Source: PALSA-660 sp036508875
Lineage (GTDB): Bacteria; Actinomycetota; Coriobacteriia; Anaerosomatales; PALSA-660
DNA length: 5,651 nt
Direction: 5' to 3'
Assembly: GCA_036508875.1 (NCBI GenBank)
Contig: DATCGP010000057.1
Location: forward strand, 1 to 5,651
Each line of letters starts with the position of its first letter. Within the stretch, counting starts at the first letter, position 1. The notes under the pieces were generated by a model. The model did not search any database. It saw nothing but the letters and a program-made list of their open reading frames with translations, and was not told the origin of the DNA. The position numbers and the translations under genes are program-made. Shown here in pieces: positions 1-5,318 of the stretch.

Positions 1-1276
1 CCGGCGTGAGCTTCGCGCTCATGTACTTGATGCGGCCGATACGGTTCAGCGCCTCGGGCATGACGTCACGGCCTTCGAGATGCCCGAGCGATCCGGAGGC
101 GCAGGAGAGCTCGTCGAAGGCGGCGACCGGGTCGACCAGCGTTCCCGCGCCCACGATCGCGATCGGGACCGCGTCGCCGGAGTGCACCAGCTCGGTGCCG
201 CTGGGCGTCCCGTGGTCTCCCGTGACGATGACGAGATTGTCCGGCGAGACCAGCCCCGTCTCCCACAGGGCCGGTATCGCCGCGTCCAGCGCTTCGATCA
301 CGTCGCGCTTCCCGGCGGGGTCCTTCTTGTGGCCTGCGACGTCGGGTGCCTTCGTGTGGACATGTACGAAGTCGTGCCCCTCCGCGATCGCGCGCGCGCC
401 GAGGGCGATCCGGGAGCGCAGGTCCTCCGTCCAGTCGGGGAGGTAGTCGCACCCGTACCAGTCCATCCCGAGGACCGCCGAGAGGCCCCGGTACGTCACG
501 CCGCTGCTGACGCTCGCGCCGCGGAGTCCGTTGAGGTCCGCGAAGGGGGTGAGGTGCGCGGCCGCTGAGGACCACTTGACCAGCAGGAAGTTCGCAGGCT
601 CCTCGCCCCGCTCGCGGCGGGCGGCGTTGACCGGGTGCGCGTCAAGAGTCTGGAACACGTGGGCGAGCCATGCCTCGAGGGCGGCCGCCGTGTGGCGCGC
701 GCCGTGCGCGTCTTCTGCGCCGACCAGCAGCTGCGGACGCACGACATGGCGGCCGGGCACGTACGGGTCCGAGTCGGTGACGTCAGCGGAGGGATGGACG
801 CCCGCTTGGGCGGAACGCAGGGTGACGATCCCCTGGTGGTCCGAGTTGTACGTGAACTCGACCGAGATCCCGTCCAGCGAGAACGGGCCGATGGCGGCGC
901 TGAGCGCCCGGCACGCTTCGTCGTCGACCTCGGTGCGCCGCTTGAGCACGTGCAGCGAGCCGTCCTCGCGTCTCTCCACCGTGGAGAAGAGGCCGCGGAA
1001 GACGACTTCGTCGTCACCCACGGACATCCCTTCTCCAACCGCCTCGAACAGCGCCCTGCCGGGATACAACGCCCGGGGGTAGCCGAACAACACGAAGTGG
1101 GCGAGCTCGCTGCCTGGCGCCAGTCCCCGGCCCAGCGGATGCAGCAGGCCGGTCTGCCCCGCGGCCGCGAAGCGGTCCAGGTTGGGTGTGGTGGCCGCTT
1201 GCAGCGGCGTGAGTCCGCCGAGCGCCGGCCAGGGCCGGTCGGCGATGCCATCGAGGATGAGGAGTATGACCGCCAT
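1..1276 (-). CDS. apgM: ApgM-like 2,3-bisphosphoglycerate-independent phosphoglycerate mutase (3' end off the window)
   Basis: A frame stays open from ATG at 1276 to the left edge (425 codons). It matches the archaeal-type cofactor-independent phosphoglycerate mutases of the alkaline phosphatase superfamily, which interconvert 3- and 2-phosphoglycerate using two metal ions and a phosphoserine. Visible motifs are D9 in ILLILDGIADRP, the TPLQAATTPNLD segment (23-34), the probable nucleophile S56 in PGSELAH, DVTDSDPY (165-172), HPVNAARRERGEEPAN (214-229), PDVAGH (D312, H316), TGDHG (D354, H355) and VHSGD (H365). The final GRDVMPEALNRIGRIKYM resembles the usual family C-terminus, so only a few codons should be missing. 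After PAN, where relatives carry an RGAG-type sequence, this protein has KWSS, so its substrate may differ. Some bacterial members were once proposed to be homoserine kinases, and no threonine genes are seen here to support that. There is no clear Shine-Dalgarno site; a GGAG lies 13 bases before the ATG. The family call is firm, the exact reaction is not. Confidence 0.85.
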   Translation of the reverse strand, partial: MAVILLILDGIADRPWPALGGLTPLQAATTPNLDRFAAAGQTGLLHPLGRGLAPGSELAHFVLFGYPRALYPGRALFEAVGEGMSVGDDEVVFRGLFSTVERREDGSLHVLKRRTEVDDEACRALSAAIGPFSLDGISVEFTYNSDHQGIVTLRSAQAGVHPSADVTDSDPYVPGRHVVRPQLLVGAEDAHGARHTAAALEAWLAHVFQTLDAHPVNAARRERGEEPANFLLVKWSSAAAHLTPFADLNGLRGASVSSGVTYRGLSAVLGMDWYGCDYLPDWTEDLRSRIALGARAIAEGHDFVHVHTKAPDVAGHKKDPAGKRDVIEALDAAIPALWETGLVSPDNLVIVTGDHGTPSGTELVHSGDAVPIAIVGAGTLVDPVAAFDELSCASGSLGHLEGRDVMPEALNRIGRIKYMSAKLTP

Positions 1277-1283
1277 GCTGGAT

Positions 1284-1289
1284 ACGGTA
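1284..1289 (-). promoter_or_regulatory. Possible -10 element of the apgM-like gene
   Basis: On the minus strand TACCGT fits the loose TAnnnT consensus and sits 7 bases before the ATG at 1276. The position resembles the stronger -10-like boxes before the minus-strand genes starting at 2385 and 5261. I see no convincing -35. This is the weakest of the three. Confidence 0.3.
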
Positions 1290-1344
1290 CTCCACGGCCG
1301 GAACTCGAGGCAGATGGTGCCTCGGTTCCGACCCCGGACAGGGA

Positions 1345-1380
1345 GAAGGCGCGGAATGCCGGGGGAGGCTCCGCGCCTTC
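1345..1380 (-). terminator. Perfect 11-bp hairpin, possible intrinsic terminator
   Basis: GAAGGCGCGGA (1345-1355) is perfectly complementary to TCCGCGCCTTC (1370-1380). Within the 14-base loop GCC (1358-1360) can pair with GGC (1367-1369). It lies in the gap between two minus-strand genes, downstream of the PP-loop-like gene and upstream of the mutase start. No U-tract follows on the minus strand (TCCCTGTCC), so a GC-rich terminator without a tail is only one possibility. It could also be part of an RNA leader or a binding site. Confidence 0.45.
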
Positions 1381-1382
1381 GA

Positions 1383-1410
1383 CCGTCCGCAGGGGGGTCG
1401 GCGCGGACGG
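1383..1410. repeat. 8-bp inverted repeat
   Basis: CCGTCCGC (1383-1390) and GCGGACGG (1403-1410) are exact reverse complements around a 12-base loop. The hairpin stands two bases from the 11-bp hairpin at 1345-1380. Directly beside it GTGAG (1414-1418) can pair with CTCAC (1426-1430). Together these make a run of tandem stem-loops whose function is unknown. Confidence 0.5.
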
Positions 1411-1471
1411 AGCGTGAGGAACGCGCTCACTGAACGGGGTTACCCGCTGGCGGGAAGGGATAACGGATACA

Positions 1472-1527
1472 GGCCATCGCGCGCGACACGCGGCAGGATG
1501 ATTTCGACGCGCGGGCTCGCGATGGCC
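1472..1527. repeat. 10-bp inverted repeat in the gap between two minus-strand genes
   Basis: GGCCATCGCG (1472-1481) and CGCGATGGCC (1518-1527) are exact reverse complements separated by 36 bases. CGCG at 1482-1485 can add pairs with CGCG at 1510-1513. It begins 45 bases past the stop codon of the PP-loop-like gene, so on the minus strand it would sit in that gene's 3' untranslated RNA. It could protect or terminate that message. The bases after it on the minus strand, TGTATCCGTTATCC, are only mildly T-rich. Confidence 0.45.
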
Positions 1528-1572
1528 ACGTGGACGGCTGCGGCGGACGTCCGGCGACGGTCCCGGGTGGGG

Positions 1573-2385
1573 TCAGGCGGCGTCCGGTCCCCGCAGGACC
1601 GCTCGCACGATGGCTTCGTAGGCCGGTTCGGACATCTCCGCCCACGCCTCGATGATCGCCGATCCTGCCGGCTCAAGGAAGTCGTGCACATACCGGGAGT
1701 ACGCGAGCTCGTCGTAGGTCACCGAGCCGTCCAATGCGGTGTAGTCGCCGGAATGCACGCAGCACAACTGTCGCGACCCGCCGGACCAACCCGGTCCCAC
1801 GACCTCGACGACCATCTCCGAGTCGCGCACCCGCCGGATCGGCTCGAGCAGCTCGACGCCCCCGCGCGCGAGCACGCGCACGCACGCGTCGATCCCCAGA
1901 GGCGTCTGTGACAGCTTGATGCGCGCAGCGTGCGCTTCGCGCTCACCGGCGATCACAGGCACGCCGCCCAAGGCACGGGACATCGGGACTCGGGCCAGGT
2001 GCATGTAGAGGTGGCAGGCGAGACAGGAGGAGAAGATGCGGCACTTCTCCGCGATCACACCCGCGAAGCGTCCGTTCAGCGCCGCCCACAGCCGTGGCGA
2101 GCCGAGCCGCAAGGGCGGCAGGACTTCGACGCCGACGCCGACGAGCGAGGCGAGGCGCTCCGCCGCGTGTTCGGGCGCATGCTCGTCGCCGTACTCGGTG
2201 CCGGTCGCCACCGATGTCGGCAGCAGTGTCGTGAACCCCCGCTCGCGCACCGCGAGCACCGCGGCGGCAACGCTGTCCCGCCCGGCGATCTCCGCTATCG
2301 CGAGGCCCCCACGCTCGGAGAGCGAGACCGAATCGAGACCGATCGTCGCCAGCGCGTATTCGGGATGTTCTGCCTGGATGTACAT
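1573..2385 (-). CDS. PP-loop-like ATP-binding protein of unknown substrate
   Basis: The protein has 270 residues. Its N-terminal half contains AEIAGRDSVAAA (31-42), which looks like a variant of the SGGxDS pyrophosphate-binding loop of the PP-loop ATP pyrophosphatase/alpha-hydrolase fold, followed by a helix and the strand FTTLLPTSVATGTEYGD (51-67). The middle holds C115, C121 and C124 (SCLACHLYMH), then GVPVIAGEREAHAARIKLSQTP (141-162), whose order resembles the later conserved blocks of PP-loop enzymes. C208 and C209 come near the end. Such enzymes adenylate a carbonyl or a tRNA base and often thiolate or amidate it; the cysteines could bind a metal or carry sulfur, which is inference. I do not recognise a named family and give no symbol. 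There is no signal peptide or membrane segment, so it is probably cytoplasmic. ATG at 2385 has no Shine-Dalgarno site but a -10-like TACACT six bases upstream, so translation is probably leaderless. It is transcribed divergently from serS. Confidence 0.7.
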   Translation of the reverse strand: MYIQAEHPEYALATIGLDSVSLSERGGLAIAEIAGRDSVAAAVLAVRERGFTTLLPTSVATGTEYGDEHAPEHAAERLASLVGVGVEVLPPLRLGSPRLWAALNGRFAGVIAEKCRIFSSCLACHLYMHLARVPMSRALGGVPVIAGEREAHAARIKLSQTPLGIDACVRVLARGGVELLEPIRRVRDSEMVVEVVGPGWSGGSRQLCCVHSGDYTALDGSVTYDELAYSRYVHDFLEPAGSAIIEAWAEMSEPAYEAIVRAVLRGPDAA

Positions 2386-2391
2386 GTGAGC

Positions 2392-2397
2392 AGTGTA
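2392..2397 (-). promoter_or_regulatory. -10 element for leaderless transcription of the PP-loop-like gene
   Basis: TACACT on the minus strand ends six bases before the ATG at 2385, which places the expected start of transcription on or beside the A of the start codon. No Shine-Dalgarno sequence is present in the short interval. The -35 region is not recognisable. Confidence 0.5.
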
Positions 2398-2431
2398 TCG
2401 CGGCAGCGGCCGAGCGTTGCGGGACCCGCGC

Positions 2432-2437
2432 TATACT
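2432..2437 (+). promoter_or_regulatory. -10 element of the serS-lipoprotein operon
   Basis: TATACT is a near-consensus -10 box and stands out in a very GC-rich surround. The expected transcript start is near 2444, giving a leader of about 36 bases. This is too short for a T-box, the tRNA-sensing leader found on many synthetase genes. No good -35 lies at the usual spacing; TTGCGG at 2417-2422 is too close. Confidence 0.55.
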
Positions 2438-2462
2438 CGCCACAGACACGCGGTCCGGCCGT

Positions 2463-2469
2463 GAGGGAG
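2463..2469 (+). promoter_or_regulatory. Ribosome-binding site of serS
   Basis: GAGGGAG lies 10 bases before the ATG at 2480. It supports that start and contrasts with the minus-strand genes, which lack such a site. Confidence 0.65.
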
Positions 2470-2479
2470 CGAGATCCAC

Positions 2480-3778
2480 ATGCTCGACGCACGATTCATA
2501 CGCGAGAACGTAGAGCTGGTCCGGCAGGCGATGGAGGACCGCCACACGTCATGGAGCATCGATGCGTTCGTCCAGGTGGACGAGGAGCGGCGGCGCCTGA
2601 TAGCCACGACCGAGGCGCGTCAGGCGCGTCGCAACGAGCTGTCCAAGGCGATCGGCGAGTTGATGAAGGCGGGACGGGCCGACGAGGCTGCCGCCCTCAA
2701 GGAAGAGGTCCGTGTCCTCAACGACGAGCTCGCCGGCGACACGGCTCTTCTCGAGCAGGTCGAAGCCGGCACGCGCGAGCTGCTGATGACCGCGCCCAAC
2801 CTCCCGCAGGGTTCCGTCCCGTGTGGTGCGGACGAGACCTGCAACCCCGAAGTGCGCCGGTGGGGCACCCCGCGTGACTTCGGCTTCGGGGCCAAGGCCC
2901 ACTGGGACCTCGGACCCGAGCTTGGCATCATCGACTTCGAGCGCGGCGTGAAGCTGGCCAAGTCGCGTTTCGTCCTCATGGGCGGGTTGGGCGCGCGGCT
3001 CGAGCGCGCGGTCATCAACTTCTTCCTGGATACGCACACGGCGCGCGGCTACAAGGAGTGGTGGGCGCCCTTGCTGGTCAACGCGGAGACGATGACCGGC
3101 ACGGGCCAACTGCCGAAGTTCGAGGACGATCTGTTCAAGACGGTCCAGGAGGGGCTCTACCTCATCCCGACCGCAGAGGTGGTCCTCACCAACATCCACC
3201 GCGACGAAGTCCTCGACGCCTCCGATCTGCCGCTCCTCTACACCGCGTTCACGCCCTGCTTCCGCGAGGAGGCCGGTTCCGCGGGACGCGACACCCGGGG
3301 CATGATCCGAGTGCACCAGTTCGACAAGGTGGAGCTCGTGAAGTTCACGACGCCCGAGACCTCGATGGACGAGCTCGAGAGCATGGTCGCGGACGCCTCA
3401 CTCACGCTCGAGCTGCTGGGGCTGCCGTACCGCGTCATCACGCTGTGCACCGGTGACATGGGCTTCTCGGCGGCGAAGACCTACGACATCGAGGTGTGGA
3501 TGCCCAGCTACGACGGCTACAAGGAGATCTCGTCCTGCAGCAACTGCTGGGATTTCCAGGCCCGTCGTGCGTCGATCAAGTACCGGGACCCGGCGACGTT
3601 CAAGGGTTCACGGCTCGTGCACACGCTGAACGGCAGCGGGCTTGCTGTGGGGCGGACCGTCGCCGCGATCATCGAGAACTACCAGAACGCGGACGGATCT
3701 GTCACGGTGCCGGAAGTCCTTCGCCCGTGGATGGGCGTCGACGTCATCCCGGCTCTGCCCCAGGGAAAGGGTGCGTAG
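2480..3778 (+). CDS. serS: Seryl-tRNA synthetase
   Basis: This cytoplasmic class II synthetase activates serine with ATP and loads it onto tRNA-Ser (and tRNA-Sec where present). The 432-residue length is normal. The N-terminal region starts MLDARFIRENVELVRQAM, and residues about 30-100 form the charged helical coiled-coil arm that grips the long variable arm of tRNA-Ser. The catalytic domain shows the motif 1 region (about 170-200, ARLERAVINFF), TGTGQLPKFEDDLF (206-219), the serine-pocket TAE (231-233), motif 2 FREEAGSAGRDTRGMIR (261-277) followed by HQFDKVEL, EISSCSNCWDFQARR (349-363), and motif 3 LNGSGLAVGRT (383-393) with VPEVLRPWMG. All key parts are intact. The start is fixed by the conserved N-terminus and by GAGGGAG upstream. 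Its TAG stop directly abuts the ATG of the following lipoprotein gene, so the two are very probably co-transcribed and translationally coupled. Confidence 0.98.
   Translation: MLDARFIRENVELVRQAMEDRHTSWSIDAFVQVDEERRRLIATTEARQARRNELSKAIGELMKAGRADEAAALKEEVRVLNDELAGDTALLEQVEAGTRELLMTAPNLPQGSVPCGADETCNPEVRRWGTPRDFGFGAKAHWDLGPELGIIDFERGVKLAKSRFVLMGGLGARLERAVINFFLDTHTARGYKEWWAPLLVNAETMTGTGQLPKFEDDLFKTVQEGLYLIPTAEVVLTNIHRDEVLDASDLPLLYTAFTPCFREEAGSAGRDTRGMIRVHQFDKVELVKFTTPETSMDELESMVADASLTLELLGLPYRVITLCTGDMGFSAAKTYDIEVWMPSYDGYKEISSCSNCWDFQARRASIKYRDPATFKGSRLVHTLNGSGLAVGRTVAAIIENYQNADGSVTVPEVLRPWMGVDVIPALPQGKGA
3763..3770 (+). promoter_or_regulatory. Ribosome-binding site of the lipoprotein gene, inside the end of serS
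   Basis: GGGAAAGG lies 8 bases before the ATG at 3779 and within the last serS codons. Ribosomes ending on serS would stop directly over the next start, which favours coupling. Confidence 0.55.
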
Positions 3779-4417
3779 ATGAAGCGGTACCTCGCCCTTG
3801 CCGTGCTCGCGTTGCTGGTCGTGTCGATCGCCGGCTGCGGCGCTCCGGCCGCGAGCGGTCCTGCCGCATCGAGCGCGACCACCGGGACCGCCGCGGCGGC
3901 CAGCGGACCGTATGCGGCGATCCCGATCGACGGCGCCCACGAGAAGGCCGCCGAGGCCGCGCTTCCCGCGGCGCTGGCTCTGGCCGCCGATTCCGCGAAG
4001 TCCCAGACGAAGGTCTCCACCGATGTCACGGGGGCGACCGCGGCGCTGGTGTCGTACGTCGTGCAGGCGCAGGTCGGGGAGCAGATCGTGCTGTTCGAGG
4101 TCCGCGCCGACGGCCACGCATATGAGCTGTACAAGTACCCCACGCCGCCGAACCCGAAGGCATTGTCGTGGCAGGACGCCGCGATGTCGGAGGGCGCCTA
4201 CCTCACCGATGCCGCGAGCAACGGCGAGCGTGAGGCGGTCTCGGCCGTCGCATCGGTGGTCAAGATCGCGAAGCCCGGCGAGACCCCGACGGTGAAGCTG
4301 AGCGGCTACACGTTCTTCTGGATCAAGACCGACGGCACCCCGGTCAACACCGCCGGAGGCACTCCGTTCAGCGTGACGATCGACCCGAAGGGCAACGCGG
4401 CTTCCTGGTCGATGTAG
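3779..4417 (+). CDS. Putative lipoprotein of unknown function
   Basis: The 212-residue product begins with a lipoprotein signal peptide: basic MKRY, a hydrophobic run LALAVLALLVV and the lipobox SIAGC with the lipidated cysteine at residue 20. This predicts export, lipidation and anchoring on the outer face of the cytoplasmic membrane. Residues 21-43 are a flexible Ala/Ser/Gly/Thr linker. The rest is a small globular domain without recognisable catalytic motifs. It ends in beta-rich sequence (VKLSGYTFFWIKTDGTP, about 169-185, then PFSVTIDPKGNAASWSM). I do not recognise the family. ATG follows the serS stop with no gap and has its own Shine-Dalgarno site, so it shares the serS promoter. Why it is joined to a synthetase is unclear; the pairing may only reflect convenience of expression. 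Confidence 0.85.
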   Translation: MKRYLALAVLALLVVSIAGCGAPAASGPAASSATTGTAAAASGPYAAIPIDGAHEKAAEAALPAALALAADSAKSQTKVSTDVTGATAALVSYVVQAQVGEQIVLFEVRADGHAYELYKYPTPPNPKALSWQDAAMSEGAYLTDAASNGEREAVSAVASVVKIAKPGETPTVKLSGYTFFWIKTDGTPVNTAGGTPFSVTIDPKGNAASWSM

Positions 4418-4423
4418 CGCGCA

Positions 4424-4444
4424 GAGGGCCAAGGACGGTCCCTC
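4424..4444. terminator. Imperfect hairpin between convergent genes
   Basis: GAGGG (4424-4428) pairs with CCCTC (4440-4444), and CC (4429-4430) with GG (4437-4438) past a single bulged T. It lies 6 bases after the lipoprotein stop and 16 bases before the end of the convergent amidohydrolase gene. It could serve either strand. There is no U-tract, so termination is a position-based guess. Confidence 0.35.
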
Positions 4445-4460
4445 AGCCCGGCCCCTCCGG

Positions 4461-5261
4461 CTAGCCTGCGGCGCGGGCGAGCATGCGCTCGGCGTTGAGA
4501 CCGAGGATGCCCTCGAGCTCCGTGGGCGTGAACGGGAGCCTCCGCAGATGCGCGAGCTGCTCGGTGACGTCGGTCCAAGGCCCGTCGCTGCCGAAGAGCA
4601 CGCGCTCGCATCCGTGCTTGCGCGCGAGCGCGACGAACTCCTCGTCCGGCAGGTGTCCGAGCGTGTACGCGGTGTCGAAGTAGACGTCGCGGCCGGCGAG
4701 AGTGCCGGTGACCGCGTGCCACTGCCGGAACCCGCCCATGTGCGCGAGTACCACATGAAGGTCGGGCCAATCACCGAGCAACTCGGCGAACACCGCCGGT
4801 GTCCCTCTCACGCTGTCGAACGCCACGTCGCCGCCCGCGTGGAAGAACAGCGTCATCCCGTGCTCGACGGCCGCCGCGTAGACCGGCTCCAGCTTCGGGC
4901 CGAGCGGGTCGAACGACTGGTATTCCGGGTGCATCTTGAAGCCGCCGATGCCGAGTGAGCGCAAGCGCGCTATCTCCGCTGCCGGGTTCTCGAAGTCCGG
5001 GTGCATCGCCCCGAAGGGGACTATGCGCGGGTCGCCTTGCAGCGACGCGGCCCAGTCGTTGATCGTCCGCACCTGCGCCGGTTTGGTCGCCACCGGCAGC
5101 ACGACGCTGACCTCGACGCCGGCCCGGTCCATCGCGGCCTTCAAGCCGGCGATAGTGCCGTCGTACTCCGCGCGGATATGGCCCTGAGCGCCGACCGCCG
5201 ACACCGCCGCGGGTGCGAGGGCATCGGGCCAGATGTGCGTGTGGACGTCGATGATGCGCAT
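4461..5261 (-). CDS. Metal-dependent amidohydrolase, amidohydrolase-2 (TIM-barrel) type
   Basis: A 266-residue protein begins MRIIDVHTHIWPD. The probable metal and catalytic ligands of the amidohydrolase superfamily are H7 and H9 (DVHTH), K109 or its neighbour H111 (GGFKMHPE), H141 (FFHAGG), H174 (LAHMGG) and D226 (LFGSDGPW). The sequence alternates strands and helices as expected for a TIM barrel. Members of this group hydrolyse or decarboxylate small cyclic or aromatic substrates; the substrate here cannot be read from the sequence. No signal peptide is visible, so it is probably cytoplasmic. The frame is open to an upstream ATG at 5306, but I choose 5261. The family's conserved N-terminus starts there, the extra 15 residues look unlike protein, and a -10-like TATCCT lies six bases before it with no Shine-Dalgarno site, suggesting leaderless expression. 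It lies 57 bases downstream of the beta-propeller gene and converges on the lipoprotein gene. Confidence 0.88.
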   Translation of the reverse strand: MRIIDVHTHIWPDALAPAAVSAVGAQGHIRAEYDGTIAGLKAAMDRAGVEVSVVLPVATKPAQVRTINDWAASLQGDPRIVPFGAMHPDFENPAAEIARLRSLGIGGFKMHPEYQSFDPLGPKLEPVYAAAVEHGMTLFFHAGGDVAFDSVRGTPAVFAELLGDWPDLHVVLAHMGGFRQWHAVTGTLAGRDVYFDTAYTLGHLPDEEFVALARKHGCERVLFGSDGPWTDVTEQLAHLRRLPFTPTELEGILGLNAERMLARAAG

Positions 5262-5267
5262 TGCGCA

Positions 5268-5273
5268 AGGATA
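5268..5273 (-). promoter_or_regulatory. -10 element for leaderless transcription of the amidohydrolase gene
   Basis: TATCCT on the minus strand ends six bases before the ATG at 5261, the same spacing as TACACT before the PP-loop-like gene. A small inverted repeat, CCAGC (5276-5280) with GCTGG (5291-5295), lies just upstream of the box and could be a regulator site or the end of the preceding transcript. Confidence 0.5.
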
Positions 5274-5318
5274 GCCCAGCACTGCGCGCCGCTGGAGCTG
5301 CCGCACCCGACCGGACGC

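Larger units (their letters stand above)
1277..1572. other. Non-coding gap rich in inverted repeats
   Basis: This stretch separates the stop of the PP-loop-like gene from the start of the mutase-like gene, both on the minus strand. I see no convincing coding frame in it, no tRNA-like T-loop sequence and no cobalamin or TPP riboswitch core that I recognise. It does hold several inverted repeats: 1345-1380, 1383-1410, 1414-1430, CCCG/CGGG at 1443-1454, 1472-1527 and the palindrome CGGACGTCCG at 1544-1553. Its most likely content is a transcript end followed by the mutase promoter. Confidence 0.6.

Noticed and set aside
1330..1480. Possible tRNA, SRP RNA or riboswitch in the hairpin-rich gap.
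   Set aside because: No T-loop GTTCGA-type sequence, acceptor-stem pairing, SRP apical-loop sequence or known riboswitch core is recognisable on either strand.
1440..1528. A minus-strand frame reading VAIASPRVEIILPRVARDGL and on to a TAA at 1440, which looks protein-like and could start at a GTG.
   Set aside because: It has no ribosome-binding site or -10 at the right place, is only about 30 codons long, and overlaps the 10-bp inverted repeat at 1472-1527. It is probably chance in GC-rich DNA.
1930..2877. Long plus-strand open frame across the PP-loop-like gene and the serS start.
   Set aside because: Its translation is rich in Arg, Gly and Pro without any domain, and it is antisense to a gene with clear motifs and overlaps serS in another frame. 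It is a shadow of high GC content.
3608..4774. Long minus-strand open frame opposite the serS end and the lipoprotein gene.
   Set aside because: Its composition is skewed to Arg, Ser and Gly, it has no motif, and it overlaps both the intact serS motif 3 region and the amidohydrolase C-terminus in another frame.
5262..5306. N-terminal extension of the amidohydrolase to an upstream ATG at 5306.
   Set aside because: The conserved start MRIIDVHTH and the -10-like TATCCT both favour 5261; the extension would also cover the promoter box.
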